DNA of 64,000 nucleotides from Posidonia oceanica (GCA_037176725.1 JAZBRS010000026.1:149059501-149123500), one strand, 5' to 3'. Positions 44,319 to 57,120 are shown, counted from the stretch's first letter. Translations and numbers: made by a program. Notes: generated by a model from the letters alone, not told the origin.

Positions 44319-47300
44319 TGTAGTAATCCTGAAATATCAAATCCATGTATGATGCCAAAGCTCTCGTGCATAGATCGACATTAGGGTCACTATATGCGGC
44401 AGGATCCGAGGGACGAAACTCGACTCGGAAACGCTAGCAAAAGGAAAGAAAAGAAATGATAAGACAAAATCGGAGTCGCCACCTAGTCTATTGAATTGGA
44501 AGATAGGGAAAACTGGGGGTAATACATGAAAAGACATGTAAAATCGGATGCAAAGAGGGGGCAAAGGGATGCAATGCTAAGCCAAGCTATGCTATGCTAT
44601 GCTATGACTCATGCCTAGGATAAAGGAAAAGGTCGATGCGAGCCAAGAGAAAGGGCAAGGACTCTTGTTACACACGGGGAAGGTGTTAGGCACCCCCGAT
44701 ACGTTCGAGAGTCGGTCTTTCTTAGGCAATCTCGCGCTAATGCAGGGAAATGCTAACCTAATGCCTAGATGCAATGAATGCCTACCTGCTATGCATGGGA
44801 AATAAAAGTGCTATCTATGTGCTCAGCAACGCTGCTAGTGTTCCGAACTGGGCGGACCTTGGTTCGTGAGAACTCCTAGGTAGTAAGGATCATAGCCCTA
44901 ATGCAGATGCAGGCGATAAAGTAAAACTGTGGGAAACCAAGCAATGCAAACGACATGCAAGCGATAAAGCTAAGCAGGTGCAAAAAACGGTGCGAAATGT
45001 GGGAAACAATGCAACACTGAAAACGATGCAGGGTGCGGAAAACGATGCGACAGAGCGGGAAACGATGCAAAACGCTGAAAACGGTGCAAAACGCGGAAAA
45101 TGGGGTGAAACAGGGTGCAAAACTAAAACAAAGGGTTGGGCAACATGCATAGGGGTTGCAGCAAGCATTAGAAGCCATAAAACGTGGAAAACAAGGAGCG
45201 AAGCAAAACCGGCATTTTAAAACTAAGTCAAGCCAACTGCAAGCGTTGGACGTTGGCAATAGCAGCGTCCAACGTTGGACGCTACCATTGCTGGCGTCCA
45301 ACACCTGCTGGAGGCAGACAGCATGCATTTTTTAGAAAACAGTGCATTCTAGCTACATGGATGCAATACAGATGCAAAAATACAACTAAATGGGTGCATG
45401 ACATGCAAGACTAACCTAACAAAAGATTAGAAGAGGAATCAGAGCAAGGAGTAAGCTAGGATCAAAGATCAAAGCATGCAGGTTGTTGGACACCTGTAGG
45501 CTTGGCGTCCAACGTTAGACGCCAGAGGGACAGGCATCTAACACAGACCAGAAGACAGGGTGAGAAAGAAGCATACAAAAAGCAAAATAAAAATGGGGAC
45601 ATGCATTTGGGCTACTGGAGATGAGCAAAGGGCAGACATACAAGCATGGGATCACACAAAAAAAGCCAAAACTTACCAGCTGCAGCATGTGCCAAGCCAA
45701 AGGCACAACCAGGGTGTTGGACACGAGCTAGGCCGACGTCCAATGTTGGATGCCAGCACTAGCTGCGTACAATGTCCTGGGAGGCACAACACACAGTAAA
45801 CTTGCATAAAATAGCAAATAATCTAATGAAAGCTGAAGAATAGTTGCAAAGGAAGCTAAACATGGATAGGAACACAGGAGACATGTAAAGAACCAGATCA
45901 GAACATCATGCAAGCTTTAAACAACAAAATGAGGGGCTGGGACGTTAGACGCTGGAGCCAGCAGCGTCCAACGACCAAAGCATGCAAACCTACCTGTACT
46001 AAAGGGGGAGCTCAGCTCTGACCCCACCTATATGCATGCAGACATACTAAAGCATACCAGAGCAAAAATAAACATCCACAGCAAGCATTTAACTCATGGA
46101 AAGCAAGGAAGAGGAAAGCATGCATAGGAATATAGGATTAAACTTGCAAAAGGTAGGCATGCAACTTGAAAAGATCCTAGCAAACCTAAGCATGGTTGCC
46201 ATAAGGGCCAGGCATCTCTAAGCAAGCATGGATCATAAGCAAATATCAAAAATAGGCATAGGTGTAGGCATGGCAACAAGCTACAGCTAACAGAGGTGTT
46301 GGATGCTAGGTGAACCAGCATCCAACGTTGGACGCGGCTCACCCAGGCGTCCAACGCCAGCAGGAAGCAAGATAAACTTAGAGCATGCAAAGATGATTCA
46401 AGCAAGCATGGAACAAGCAAATAGGCATAGCATAGCATTAGAAGACTTTTAAGGAAGCATGCAGCAAGGATTCGCAAAAGAACCAACAATAACAAAGCAT
46501 GGAGAGCAAGAGAACAAGAGCAAGGCCAGACAGGGTGTTGGATGCCGGCCTATGCCGCGTCCAATGTTGGACGCACCAGCTGGTGCATCCAACACACTGA
46601 ACTCTCTTCTGGCCACAAATCGCGGCCAAAAGGATTCAGAAAAATGCGAAAATGCATGGGAACATTTAAACTAGCATGCATGACCTATGGGGATAGATAA
46701 CTTACCTCGCCGCAGCCTGGAACGGTGTGTCGACCTCCTTCACCAGCGCTGTGGAAGTGGACGACTAGCTAACTCTGGCGAGCTTGTGCGGCTAGCTGGG
46801 GGCACAGGAGAGGTCAGCGAAGGGTCTGGGAGGAAGGTGGACACTTGGTCTTGCTCTGGAGGTGGAGAACTGCAGAGGAAAAGGGCTGTGCTGGTCTGTG
46901 TTCTCTAAGGAAGAAGGGTGGTTGGTGCTGTTTTGTTCATGGGTTGCTTGGGTTTTGCTGCAAATTGCAGTGGCTCGGAGGAGAATTGACAGGCTTTGGC
47001 AGGGGCTTGGAGTGTGCTGAGGCCATGAGGATGGCAGGAAGGGGCGTGGGCATGTCAGTCGGCCGGCGAAGGAGCCGCTGGTTGCTGACAGAGGCGGCAA
47101 ATTGGCAGTGAGGAGAAGAGAGAGCGAGAATGGTGCTGATAAGGAGAAGATGGGTAGTAACTGGGCTTTGGAAGGTAGTGGATGGCATGGAGTGGAAGAG
47201 GGGATGGGTAGTAAGTGCGGGGAAGCAGTGGAGTGGACGGGCGGTGAGCCGAAGGAGGCGGAGCAGCCGCTGCTGCAATCGAGTCGTTGGACGCTGGAGC

Positions 47301-47581
47301 AGGAGGCATTCAACGTTGGACACTGGCACAGGGCACGTCCAACATTGGACGCTGCCTATTCCAGCGTCCAACACACTCAGTTGGCAAAAGCTGCAAATGG
47401 GCTTGGGCTTGGGCCAAAAAAGGTGGGAAAAAGGTGAAAAAAGGCTTGGGGTTTTGGGTAAGGTTTTAGGCTAGGTTTTGGGGGTAGAAATGGGTCAGAA
47501 AAGGGAGTGCCATTCCAAAGTCCACACGAACCTGCAGAAGAAAACAACCAACTTCTGGGCTGTCAGAATGGGGTGTCTACA
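44319..47581 (-). mobile_element. Element B LTR 1 (about 3.26 kb), outer 5' LTR of the array
   Basis: Starts TGTAGACACCCC at 47581 and ends ATTACTACA at 44319. Outside it (47582 onward) lies element C integrase sequence, so this is the true edge of the B array. The five bases next to it in sense are GCTAC; their partner would be at the other array edge, outside the window. Hairpin modules span 45245-47372; the one near 45948 has lost its second hairpin. Confidence 0.92.
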
Positions 47582-48870
47582 GTAGCGGGGACTCAGCTTC
47601 CCATGCTTTCCAAACCTCATCATGCCCTTGGTTGGTGAAATCTTCAGAAATACAAAGTCCCCCACTAGGAATTCCAGCGGTCTCCGCCTCAAATCGGCAT
47701 AGCTCTTCTGCCGACTCTGTGCAGTCACAAGTCTACTGCGGATCAAATCTATCCTGTCCGCATATTGCTGCACGATCTTAGGGCCAAGTAGCTACTACTC
47801 TCCTACTTCGCTCCAGCAGACTGGCGATCTGCATGGCCTACCATACAGAGCTTTGTATAGCGCCATCCCAATGCTGGAGTGGTAGCTGTTGTTGTAGGCA
47901 AACTCTATCAGCGACAGGTGATTGTCCAAACTCCCTTGGAACTCCAGGGCACAAGCTCTGAGCATATCCTCCAATGTCTGAATGGTCCTCTCTGTCTAAC
48001 CATCGGACTGAGGGTGGAATGCCGTGCTGAAGTTAAGCACTGTGCCAAAAGCCTCCTATAGAGTTCTCTAGAACCTCGAGGTAAACTGCATGTCTCTGTC
48101 AGACATGATGGATACAGGAACACCATACAACCGAACAATCTCCGACACATACAGTTCAGTTAACCGATGCATAGGGAGATTCACCTGCATTGCTAGAAAA
48201 TGAGCAGACTTGGTCAGCCGGTCTACAATCACCCAGACGGTGTCATTCTTCCTCGTGGTATGCGGCAAACTAGTCACAAAGCCCATAGATACATGTTCCC
48301 ATTTCCATTTAGGGATATCCAATGGCTGCAAGGTCCCTCCAGGTCTTTAGTGCTTTGCCTTGACCAACTAGCATGTCATACACTATGCCACATGGTCAGC
48401 AACATCTCTCTTCATGCTAGGCCACCAAAAGTTCCTCTTCAGGTTCTGGTACATCGTCATGCTTCTTGGATGAATGGTGTACTTGGACCAATGAGCTTCA
48501 TCTAGCAATCTCTACCTGGCCTCCTCATGCTGGGGCACATACAACTGCATATCAAATCTCAGCTCTCCATATGTGCCAAGAGAGAAGTGAGGCTCTTCTC
48601 CAACCTCCAGGTTCTCAACAATCACCTAAACAAAGGATCTAGTTGTTGGCAGGCAACGATGAATTCCACCAACTTGGGGCGAACAGACAGGCTGGCCACC
48701 CAAGCACCAATCGCTCCCTAAGGTCGCTTCTTGAGTCCGCAGCCCACTAGATCCTTTAGCATGATCCACTCCTTAACCATCAGGCTCGCCATAACGTGCG
48801 TACGCCAACTCAGAGCATCGGCAACCACATTGGCCTTCCCAAGGTGGTGGGACAAGCTAAAATCATAGTC
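47582..48870 (-). pseudogene. IN: Element C integrase, truncated by the B array
   Basis: The catalytic core part at 48068-48331 reads [29 protein letters not shown] and [17 protein letters not shown], with two of the three catalytic acidic positions visible (D in IVDRLTKS and D in SDRD). Further on, 47582-47773 is the C-terminal GPY/F-type module (VGDFVFLKISPTKGMMRFGK). It stops at the Tyr codon of KLSPRY, where B LTR 1 begins. The wording of this module is that of Tekay/Del-type chromoviruses. Any chromodomain and the 3' LTR lie beyond the B array. Several stops and frameshifts are present. Confidence 0.85.
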
Positions 48871-50650
48871 CTTCAGGAATTCCACCCACCTCTACTGCCG
48901 CATGTTGAGGTCCTTCTGTGTGAAGATATACTTCAGGCTCTTGTGATCTGTGTAGACCTCAAACTGTTCCCCATACAGGTAGTGTCGCCAGAGCTTGAGC
49001 GCGAACACCAGGGTAGCCATCTCTAAATCATGAGTTGGGTAGTTCCTTTCGTGGTCCTTCAGCTGGCGAGAGGCATATCCCACAACATTACCATGCTGCA
49101 TCAGAACACCACCCAACCCAACTCCATTGGCATTGCTATAAACAATGAAGCCACAACTTCCAAAAGGCAGGGTCAGAACAGGAGCAGAAGTCAAACGAGC
49201 CTTCAACTCGTTGAAGCTCGCCTCATAGTCGTGGTCCCAGATGAACGGAACCCCTTTCCTGGTGAGAGCTGTCAGGGATGATGCAATAGAGGAAAAATCC
49301 TTGATAAACCTCCTGTAGTAACCCACCAATCCCAGGAAACTTCTAATCACTAACACAGACTTGGGCCTCTCCCAACAGCTAACTGCCTCGACCTTGACAG
49401 GATTCACTCTAATGCCTTCTCTAGAGATAAGGTGGCTGAGGAACATAACCTCACTCAGCCAGAACTCGCACTTAGAGAACTTAGCATACAACTGGTGCTG
49501 CCTCAGAGTATCTAGCACTGCCCTCAGGTGTAGAGCATGAGTTTCCACATCGAGAGAGTAGATCAGAACATTGTCAACAAAAACCACGACGAACTGGTCT
49601 AAGAATGGTCAGAATATCCTGTTCATCAGTCCATGAATGTGGCAGGTGCATTGATTAAGCCGAACGGCATAACTGTGAACTCATAATGGTCGTATCGCAT
49701 TCAGAAAGTAGTCTTCTAGACATCTGAGTCCTGGATCCTCAACTGGTGGTATCATGACCTCAGATCTATCTTCAAAAATACTAAAGCCGACTGCAACTGA
49801 TCAAACAGGTCATCGATGTGAGGCAAGGGATACTTGTTCTTTATAGTGATTTGGTTCAGCATTCGGTAATCTATGCACAGTCGGAGCGAACCAATTTTCT
49901 TTCGAACAAATAAGACAGGCGCTCCCCACAGAGATACACTTGGCCTGATAAAACCCTTTTCTAGCAACTCCTGAAGCTGAGCCTTGAGATCTCTCAGCTC
50001 TGCTAGTGCCATGCGGTAGGGAGGCTTCGACATAGCACCAGACCCTGGGACCAGCTCAGTAGCGAACTCTACGTCCTTGCGACATGGCATTCCAGACAAG
50101 TCCTCAGGAAAGACGTCGGGATATTCGCACATCACAGAAATATTGTGTACGCCCAATTCTAGAGAAGTGGAGGTAACCACACTTGCCAGATACCCCACAC
50201 AACCCTTAGTCAACGACTTATAGGCCTTCATTGCCAAAATGACAAATCTAGGTTCACCCCGGCACACACCATGCACAAAGAAGGAATCGACATTAGCAGC
50301 TTCAAAATATACTCTCCTCCAAGCACAGTCGATCAAAGCTAATTGCTGACCCAGCCAGTCCATGCCCAAGATCACGTCATACTCGTGCATGTCCATGAGA
50401 ATAAGAGTGGCATCAAACTCTTGGCCGTTTAGCTCCAAGCCGACAGACTAGATACCTCTAGGCCAAACTATGCTCTCCCAGCAGTGTCACCACATCAAGG
50501 TGAAAGGCCAACTTAGCTAGTCTATCCTCCATTTCCACCGCAAAAGACTCAGAGACATAAGAGAATGTACTCCCCGAGTCAAAAAGAACCTTGGCCATCC
50601 AGCCCACCACGAGAAAAGAACCTAATGGCCAAGCACAAATCAACAATATC
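48871..50650 (-). pseudogene. pol: Element C protease, RT and RNase H (degenerate)
   Basis: Protease: VLFDSGSTFSYVS (about 50555-50595) and later [39 protein letters not shown] (about 49830-49905 in pieces) and VFLKIDLRS. The catalytic motif reads F-V-D-N-V-L-I-Y-S (about 49554-49585), with Asn replacing the second Asp. A one-base deletion near 49624 shifts the frame, and TGA codons replace conserved Arg in the K-T-T-F-x-M-R-Y and I-F-x-P-F blocks. RNase [41 protein letters not shown] and [11 protein letters not shown] (48895-49150). The layout PR-RT-RH-IN is that of Ty3/gypsy. The copy is inactive. Confidence 0.9.
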
Positions 50651-50796
50651 CCAAATTAAGCAATAGTTCATAATACAAGGGAATACAGCAAAATGTACAA
50701 AGGGTTACACCACCCAAAGCTCTATCGGTTCTTACCCTCTACAACATCCCCAAATGGCCCCGAGTCGAGAGCAGTGATGGTGAACACCAGCCCCCT

Positions 50797-51853
50797 GGTC
50801 AGCTATTGCGGTGCATTCCCTACTTTCCTGGGAGGATCGGGACAGGATCTCTGGACATGCCTCGATCTCCTGTAGTTGTAGCACACCGGTGGACCCTGAC
50901 TCGGCACTTGCTGCGACCGAGGGCAGTTCGCAGCAATGTGACCCACCTGGCCACACTGAAAGCACTGGGCACCCCTTGGGCCACTGGAACTTGACGGGCT
51001 AGGACCAGAGCCGTTGCCTACACCAAAATTGTACCAGGCTAGAAGCACCTCTGGCCCTGTCCTTCCTCCTCTTCCAAGAGCCACCCGTGACGCTAGAACT
51101 CGACATGTCGGAGAAGGAAAATCGGGAAGCAAAAGATGTCTTGGACTTTCCCTTGGGACGACCTTCCATATACTACTTGTATTCATCCTTAAGCGGGAAG
51201 CCATCTCCACCATCTCTGCTTTAGTCTGGCACCGGCAGGCCATCACCTTCAGCTTCAACCTAGGCTAGAGACCCTCCATGAATCTTATTGCCCACCACTC
51301 CTTAGAGTCAAAGACTGGGCAAAGCACTCTAGATGGGCAATTGCAACTTCATACGCAGCCACAGTCATATTACCTGCTACAAGTTCTGGAATTCTTGATC
51401 AAACTTATCCCACACATGATTGGGAAAGTATTTCTCGTTGAAGGCTACCTCGAAATCCTTCCACTAGATTTTGACTGTCACTGACTCCAGAAACTTCAGC
51501 CGCCGCACGGACTTCCACCACTAGTCTGTGTCACCCTCCAGCAGATAAGCGGCCAACAGCACCCAATGCTCCATCGGACACGCCATGCTATCCAGCACCT
51601 TCTCGATCCTCCGTAGCCACACCTCGCTCTCCTCGGGCCTACCCTTGCCATTGAATGTCAGCGCACGCAACTTGCTCAGCTGGCGAAACCACGGGTCTCC
51701 TGACGATCCACTTGAGCCACTCTTGCTGAAAGCATGCGAGATCCCGTGCACCAAGTTCCGTAGTTCGGTTCGCATTCCCTGCCATCCGCTCTCCTCCCGA
51801 GAACCAAACTCCTCAGCAGGGGCCTTGCCCTTACTACGACCACGGCGAGGCAT
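50797..51853 (-). pseudogene. gag: Element C gag (degenerate)
   Basis: Start M-P-R-R-G-R-S-K-G-K at 51853. Gag landmarks in the first 110 codons are FRQLSKLRALTFNGKG, VWLRRIEKVLDSMACP and LLAAYLLEGD. Frame breaks lie between 51521 and 51258. The nucleocapsid part at about 50850-50965 has one intact CCHC knuckle, C-F-Q-C-G-Q-V-G-H-I-A-A-N-C. A second knuckle reads C-Y-N-Y-R-R-S-R-H-V-Q-R-S-C, with Cys to Tyr and Gly to Arg changes. Gag with CCHC knuckles fits a chromovirus and contrasts with the C-H-H-C finger of A and B. Confidence 0.85.
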
Positions 51854-52000
51854 TCTGCTGTAGAAAATAACAAACTACTTGCACAACAATCAGGGAAACA
51901 AACAAAAATATGGTAAAACCGACAGGTGCAGACACAATCATGACATGCATTCTTATGGAGTCACTAGACCGAACACCCCTAGGCTAGTGCGACTTAGTGA
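51854..52000 (-). other. Element C leader between PBS and gag
   Basis: About 150 bp without a feature beyond A/C-rich composition. Confidence 0.5.
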
Positions 52001-52018
52001 ACCTGGGCTCTGATACCA
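52001..52018 (-). other. Element C primer-binding site (tRNA-iMet type)
   Basis: Sense TGGTATCAGAGCCCAGGT, three bases after the LTR end. TGGTATCAGAGC is the classical initiator tRNA-Met complement used by most plant Ty3/gypsy chromoviruses. Confidence 0.93.
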
Positions 52019-53264
52019 ATCTGTAACGACCTGCGTCACTACCTATAAGATCCATTAGCCCAAATAAATTTAAACATAAACAAATGCTAAATCTAAATAT
52101 CACAGGCTAATAATACAACTAATATCTGCCAGGAACCTGTAGTGGATGGCTACGTGACTCCGATTATGTGCACTATAAATGCAAACCGCTCCTCACCTGC
52201 ACCTGCAACTAAAACCACAAAGAAAACACGTGAGTGACCGGAAATGTCACCTAGCACACACCCCACGAAAAACCACACCAAAATCGGAATAAAGCCTCAA
52301 TGCATAAATAAACTGGATTCAAACCATTTTATCAATTATTCTATTCAAATCATTTTCCTCCAAGCCATAAAACCATTCCATTGAAAACACTATATATTTT
52401 CAAAACCCATTTATCAAATCACGGCCCATTGGCCCAAAACTCGACAAACCGCCACGACGCTACAAAGGCGGAAAACTCAAGGCCCACTTTGGCCAGAAAC
52501 CTCAAAACCACAAGCAAAACACAATGAGTCATGCTGCTCGGTGCCAAGCAACAAACTCTGGCCCACAAGTAGTCGCCGAAGCATACTGTACTGCCACGAA
52601 CACCCGCTCTGGCGAGGAGCATGCCCGTCCCAGCGTCCTCCCACCTAAAGGAGCCTCAAAAGCGATCCCCACCTGGGAAAGCTACTCACCCCACTTGGGT
52701 GAGCTATCCACTCTCGGGACAAGACCATAGGGAATGCACTATCAGCACCCAAACTCAATGCTCGAACCCCTTAGGGCTCCTTAGCACCCAAGGTGAGTCT
52801 TCGTACCTGTAGCAACCAGGATATCACAATAGCTACGTAGGAGTATCATACCTCCTGAGTCAGCTACTACGATACACTAGGTACATACGACACCTCAACC
52901 CGTAGACCTCAACCTAGGTGAGGTGTTCGACAGGCCAAGAATGTAGCCACGTAACTTAGCCACAATCCCAGGTCTAGACAACACAACCCCCAACTATCTT
53001 GGCCCACCAGCCTCGACCCCGGTGGCGTGTCTGACACACTAGGAACGTGGTCACGTTCCCAGGTCCAGGCTACACTCACGTCAGAGTCTTGGCTCCGCAA
53101 ATCAAGGCAATACCTCTTTGAAAACTTATCCACGTTTTCCTCAAAAATAATTTCGAAAACGTTTACATGCTACAAAGTAATCCACAAAGCCAAGGCATAA
53201 ATCAATGTTAATTAAAAACTTATCAAAACCATATGAAAACAACCCTAGAACAAACTCAGGGATT

Positions 53265-53432
53265 AGTTCGGCAAACCGAAAATGTTCGGTCGACCGAACT
53301 AGGGACATGTGCCCAGTTCATGGTGCTTGTTCGGTAGACCGAACATCTTCAGTCGACCGGACCAGGGGCTCAGGAGTCACACTTGAATGCCAGAACGGTA
53401 GACCGAAAATATTCAGTCGACCGGGTCAAGGA
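53265..53432 (-). repeat. Three-copy inverted-repeat motif in element C LTR
   Basis: TTCGGTAGACCGAA- and TTCGGTCGACCGAA-type dyads occur as pairs at about 53267-53300, 53330-53366 and 53394-53427. Each pair is separated by a short AT-rich spacer (AATGT, CATCT, AATAT). The third and part of the second dyads are eroded. Confidence 0.75.
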
Positions 53433-54341
53433 CTCAAGGGCATCCACAAAGAGCTGATTTGGCACAACAAAATTAATCGGCATATCGAAACAGGCGATAG
53501 CAGAAAAACATGTAGTTCAAACCCAAAATCCCAAAAATGCAATCCGCCTACATACACAACCAAAACCAACATGCAATATACCGAAATGTTTGTCTTGAAA
53601 CATGGAATCATTCAAGATCGAAATCACACCATTTCATAGCATATACATCTCGAAATCCCAAGAAAATTATTAATTGATTAATATAAACCAACACTAAATA
53701 ACTTGGATTAAAAATCACATATTCATCCTAAATCATGCAATCACTTCTATCATGCTAGAATCATCATAAGGAACACGACCATATCATTATTTAGCTATTT
53801 AGAGAATAAATGTGAGGTGTGCACCTTGAGACAGGGGACAGCCACTATCTTCTTTGGCGATGACCACCTCAGCCTCCGGCGACCACCTGTGGCTCCCGGC
53901 GCCTCGAGACCTTCCTCAGAGCTCACTCGACCACCACACGAAGGTCGAAGACCACACGAGCTCGGGGTCGCTGCACCCACCTCGCAACAAATCACTGAGC
54001 AAGGTCAAACCATCGAAGATGAGGAACGAACTCAAAACTTAACGCCATGAAGCTCGACACACCTTTGCCGAGGCTCGATCACGGGGAAGGAATTCGTCGG
54101 TGATGCCACCACCTCAGGACAGCCCAACACTCGCCGAACAGGAGCGATCCTCCAGGTGCAAAGCTCCGCATGCACACAGGCAGGGAAAGAAGGGGAAGGA
54201 GGAGAAGGGATGAAGGAGGTGGAGGATAAGGGGAGAAGGAGTCTGGGAAGGTGGAGGAGGAAGGAGAGTGAGGAAGAAGGAAGGAGAAGAAAGGGATGGG
54301 CTCGAGGTTGTATGCCCGCCGACCTGCAAAGCAGAGGAGCG

Positions 54342-54345
<4 letters not shown>

Positions 54346-54376
<31 letters not shown>
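54346..54376. repeat. (GA)n microsatellite in element C LTR
   Basis: About 15 GA dinucleotides on the + strand, flanked by G/A-rich sequence from about 54180 to 54440. Confidence 0.9.
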
Positions 54377-54381
<5 letters not shown>

Positions 54382-54889
54382 AGATGAGAGGGATGAGAGT
54401 GGTGTGGAGGGAGGGAAATGAGAGACGATGGAGAGATACGAGAGATGAGTGTGGGAGGTACATTGCTGGCCATGCTGATATATAGCAGCTTGAGGGGAAA
54501 AGTGTCACGGGTGCATCCACCACTCCCCGCAAATAATGGATCTGGCTCCCTCACCAACCAGCATGCTCACGGGCTCTTCAAAGCAAGCAACCACCAGTGC
54601 AATCATGTTGCAGTGCACTACTCCAATAGTGCAAGGCGGGGCCCATGCGAAGAATCTTGCACAGGCACAGGGCAAATTCCATGACACACCAGAGAAGGAC
54701 CACAATGCAAATAAAATAAAAGATAGGGACAGAAGGGAAATAAGCAGAGCTAGGGACCAAACCAAAAGCCGGTCCCACCAACAAACCATAGAGAAAACCA
54801 CGCAAGCCGGTAACACCCATCTACAGTTAAAAGAATTCATTGACTCTGTATAATTACAAGGGAATGAATTCCTAGGTGTTACAAATCCC

Positions 54890-56525
54890 CACTTAATACT
54901 TAGTTGTCCTCACCTCCCAGTGAAGGTGGAGCAGGAAATTGATAGAAGCCACAGCCAGTTTCTTTGGAAGCCCTCTTCAAGTGCTACTAGAGGTTATTAT
55001 TTGACTAAGTGGTAAAATATTTGTAGAAGTAAGGAACAGGATGGGTTGGATATAATTAATTTATGGAATTTTAGCTTGGCATTAAAATGCAAACTACTTT
55101 GGCAATTGCTTACAAATAACTTGCTTCTCAAGTGGCCTGAGTTAGTTAAAAGTAAATATTTCTTTCGTAATCAATCTGGTGCTCTTTTAAATGTGGCTTC
55201 AAACAAGGCTTCCCCACTTTGGCAAGTACTTAGAGCCTACTTTCCTATTGTAGATGCTCTCTCTCAATTTAGGGTGAATAATGGGAAAAAAACTATGTTC
55301 TGGGAAAGCAAATGGGTCAATAACATTGCTTTGAAATATGCCTTACTTGATCTATACCAGATCTCTACAAATAAGAAATATACTGTGGATAGAATGCTTC
55401 CAAAATTTAGGACAAATCACATTGGTTTAGTTAACATCCACAGTATTAGATCTTTTAATGCCAACAGAATTTCATTGCAGCTGCATCAATTTATTAGCAT
55501 TTTGGAGTCCCTTGATTTAAGTGTTGAGGACGACAATATTCTATGGACTCTCATAGCAGATAGTATTTTTTTGGTTAAAAGTTGTTATGTTCTGTTAAAT
55601 CATGGAGGACTCAGATCCCAGATCAGGTATAATATTTGGAAAAGTTGTGTGCCATTGAAAATAATTTTTTTTGCAAGGCTTGTTATGCACGATAAAATTC
55701 TATCTAGAGAAAATTTAGCTAGGAAAGGGTGGAATGGCTCAATTAATTGTGTTTTTTGTAGATATGATTTGGAAATTACAACTCATATTTTTTTATACTG
55801 TCCAGTTGCCTTGGCAGTTTGGGGTTTTTTTCTTCATAACTATAATTGCATTAACAATATCCATATTAGTGATATCTTCTCCTTGTTTACTTGTGTTATG
55901 TTTAATTTGAGTCTGCATTATTGGAACATGCTCGTTCTAGCTGTTATCTGGTGTATGTGACTGAATAAGAATTCTATGATTTTTAGAAATCATTGTAGAA
56001 ATTTATCTTCAATCTTATTTCAGATTTTAAATCTAATGACTAGTTGGACAGATAATCTCTTATCAGGTCAAGAGTCTGAGGCTTTTTCTCAAGCGAAACA
56101 GCATATGCAGCAAGAGTGGGACCAAGCCCAAGCAAACCAAGCAGCTTAGGCTATTGCCACTTCTATTAGTATATCTATGACTCCTGGAGACCTAAACCCG
56201 GTAGTTGAGTCTGCATATGATCCTCTGGCTCCTTCTTCAAATGACTCTAGCAATTGAATATCTTCAGGAAATCGAATAGTTTTTGGAGAGTTTAACTTCT
56301 TCTTCTAGTTTGCTATCTTCTTTTTGGCCTATTTTTGAGCTATGGGACTTATTGCTGTGGTCTTAATTTTATTAGTGTTATATGTGCGGTTCTCCCTCCT
56401 CTACCTTGGGATAGATTTTTGTGATCATGTATATAAAAATATTGTCTTTTTGTTGTAGCTTGGTGGTAGTACTCATAGCCAAGTGATATATTAATATAAG
56501 TTATTACCGTTTGCAAAAAACAATT
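54890..56525 (+). pseudogene. 3' part of an L1-type LINE ORF2 (RT C-terminus and zf-RVT)
   Basis: Frame 2 gives a peptide of plant non-LTR ORF2 type: QFLWKPSSS, then a TAA at about 55015, then EQDGLDIINLWNFSLALKCKLLW (in pieces), WPELVKSKYFF, MFWESKWVNN and LWTLIADSIF. It ends with the zinc-binding reverse-transcriptase tail, IWKSCVPLKIIFFARL to CVFCRYDLEITTHIFLYCP, with C-x2-C and H-x3-4-C spacing at about 55748-55805. It continues poorly to about 56240, then a 3' UTR ending near GTTTGCAAAAAAC at 56511-56522. The RT core and ORF1 are absent. The truncation may be typical 5' truncation or may be due to the insertion of element C at 54884. Confidence 0.85.
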
Positions 56526-56719
56526 GATCTTTGAAAGGATGTGCTCCTACTAGACTTTTGTAAGCCTAGCCATTATGAAACTAATTTTACGTGAAAATAA
56601 TTGACTCTTTCCAAAATGTGTGATGGACTTCTATTTCTATGAAATGATTTCTTATTATTAATGAAATGATATTAATGATTTTTTTATGGATTAGTTTTCA
56701 ATGATCCTAATTCTGATTC

Positions 56720-57120
56720 ATTATATATGCCATTAGAGACCTAAGATTAGGTGAGTTTAAGGTGTTAATCTTAGCATCGCTTGTTGTTTTAAGGTCAAGT
56801 TGTGACCTAAGGTAGGGTGAGTTTAGGGTGTAGTTCTCAACACCATGAGATCGATTTAGGTCAAGTTTAGACCTAATGTTGGGTGAGTTTAGGATGTAGT
56901 TTCCAACATCATGGTTGATTTTAGGTCACGCAGTAACTAAGGTTGGGTGAGTTTAGGGTGTAGTTCCCAACACCAAAGTAAAACATTTCGAGTCATTGAG
57001 ACTTAGGAATTGAATTGGGTGAGTTCAAGGTATTGTTCCCAGCACCAACTTTAAGAGTTTCAAGCCACCGAATTGAATTGGGTGAGTTTAAAGTATCGTT
57101 CTCAACATCAAGTTTTAGTA
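56720..57120 (+). repeat. Degenerate minisatellite, six copies of a 55-75-bp unit
   Basis: Each unit contains TTGGGTGAGTTTAGGGTGTA followed by GTTCCCAACACCA or a variant, and often a copy of TTTAGGTCAAG. No ORF or known family recognised. Confidence 0.8.

Larger units (their letters stand above)
52022..54883 (-). mobile_element. Element C 5' LTR (about 2.86 kb)
   Basis: Begins TGTAACACCTAGG at 54883 and ends TCGTTACA at 52022, next to the PBS. The TGTAAC/GTTACA ends are an inverted repeat. A TATA-like CTATATATC (sense) lies near 54477-54486, followed by a (CT)n tract (54346-54376), so transcription may start near 54450. ORFs within it show no homology I recognise. The matching 3' LTR is outside the window. 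Confidence 0.9.

Noticed and set aside
54032..54557. Overlapping ORFs on both strands around the (GA)n tract in the element C LTR
   Set aside because: Their Leu/Ser- or Glu/Arg-rich peptides are products of simple-sequence DNA.
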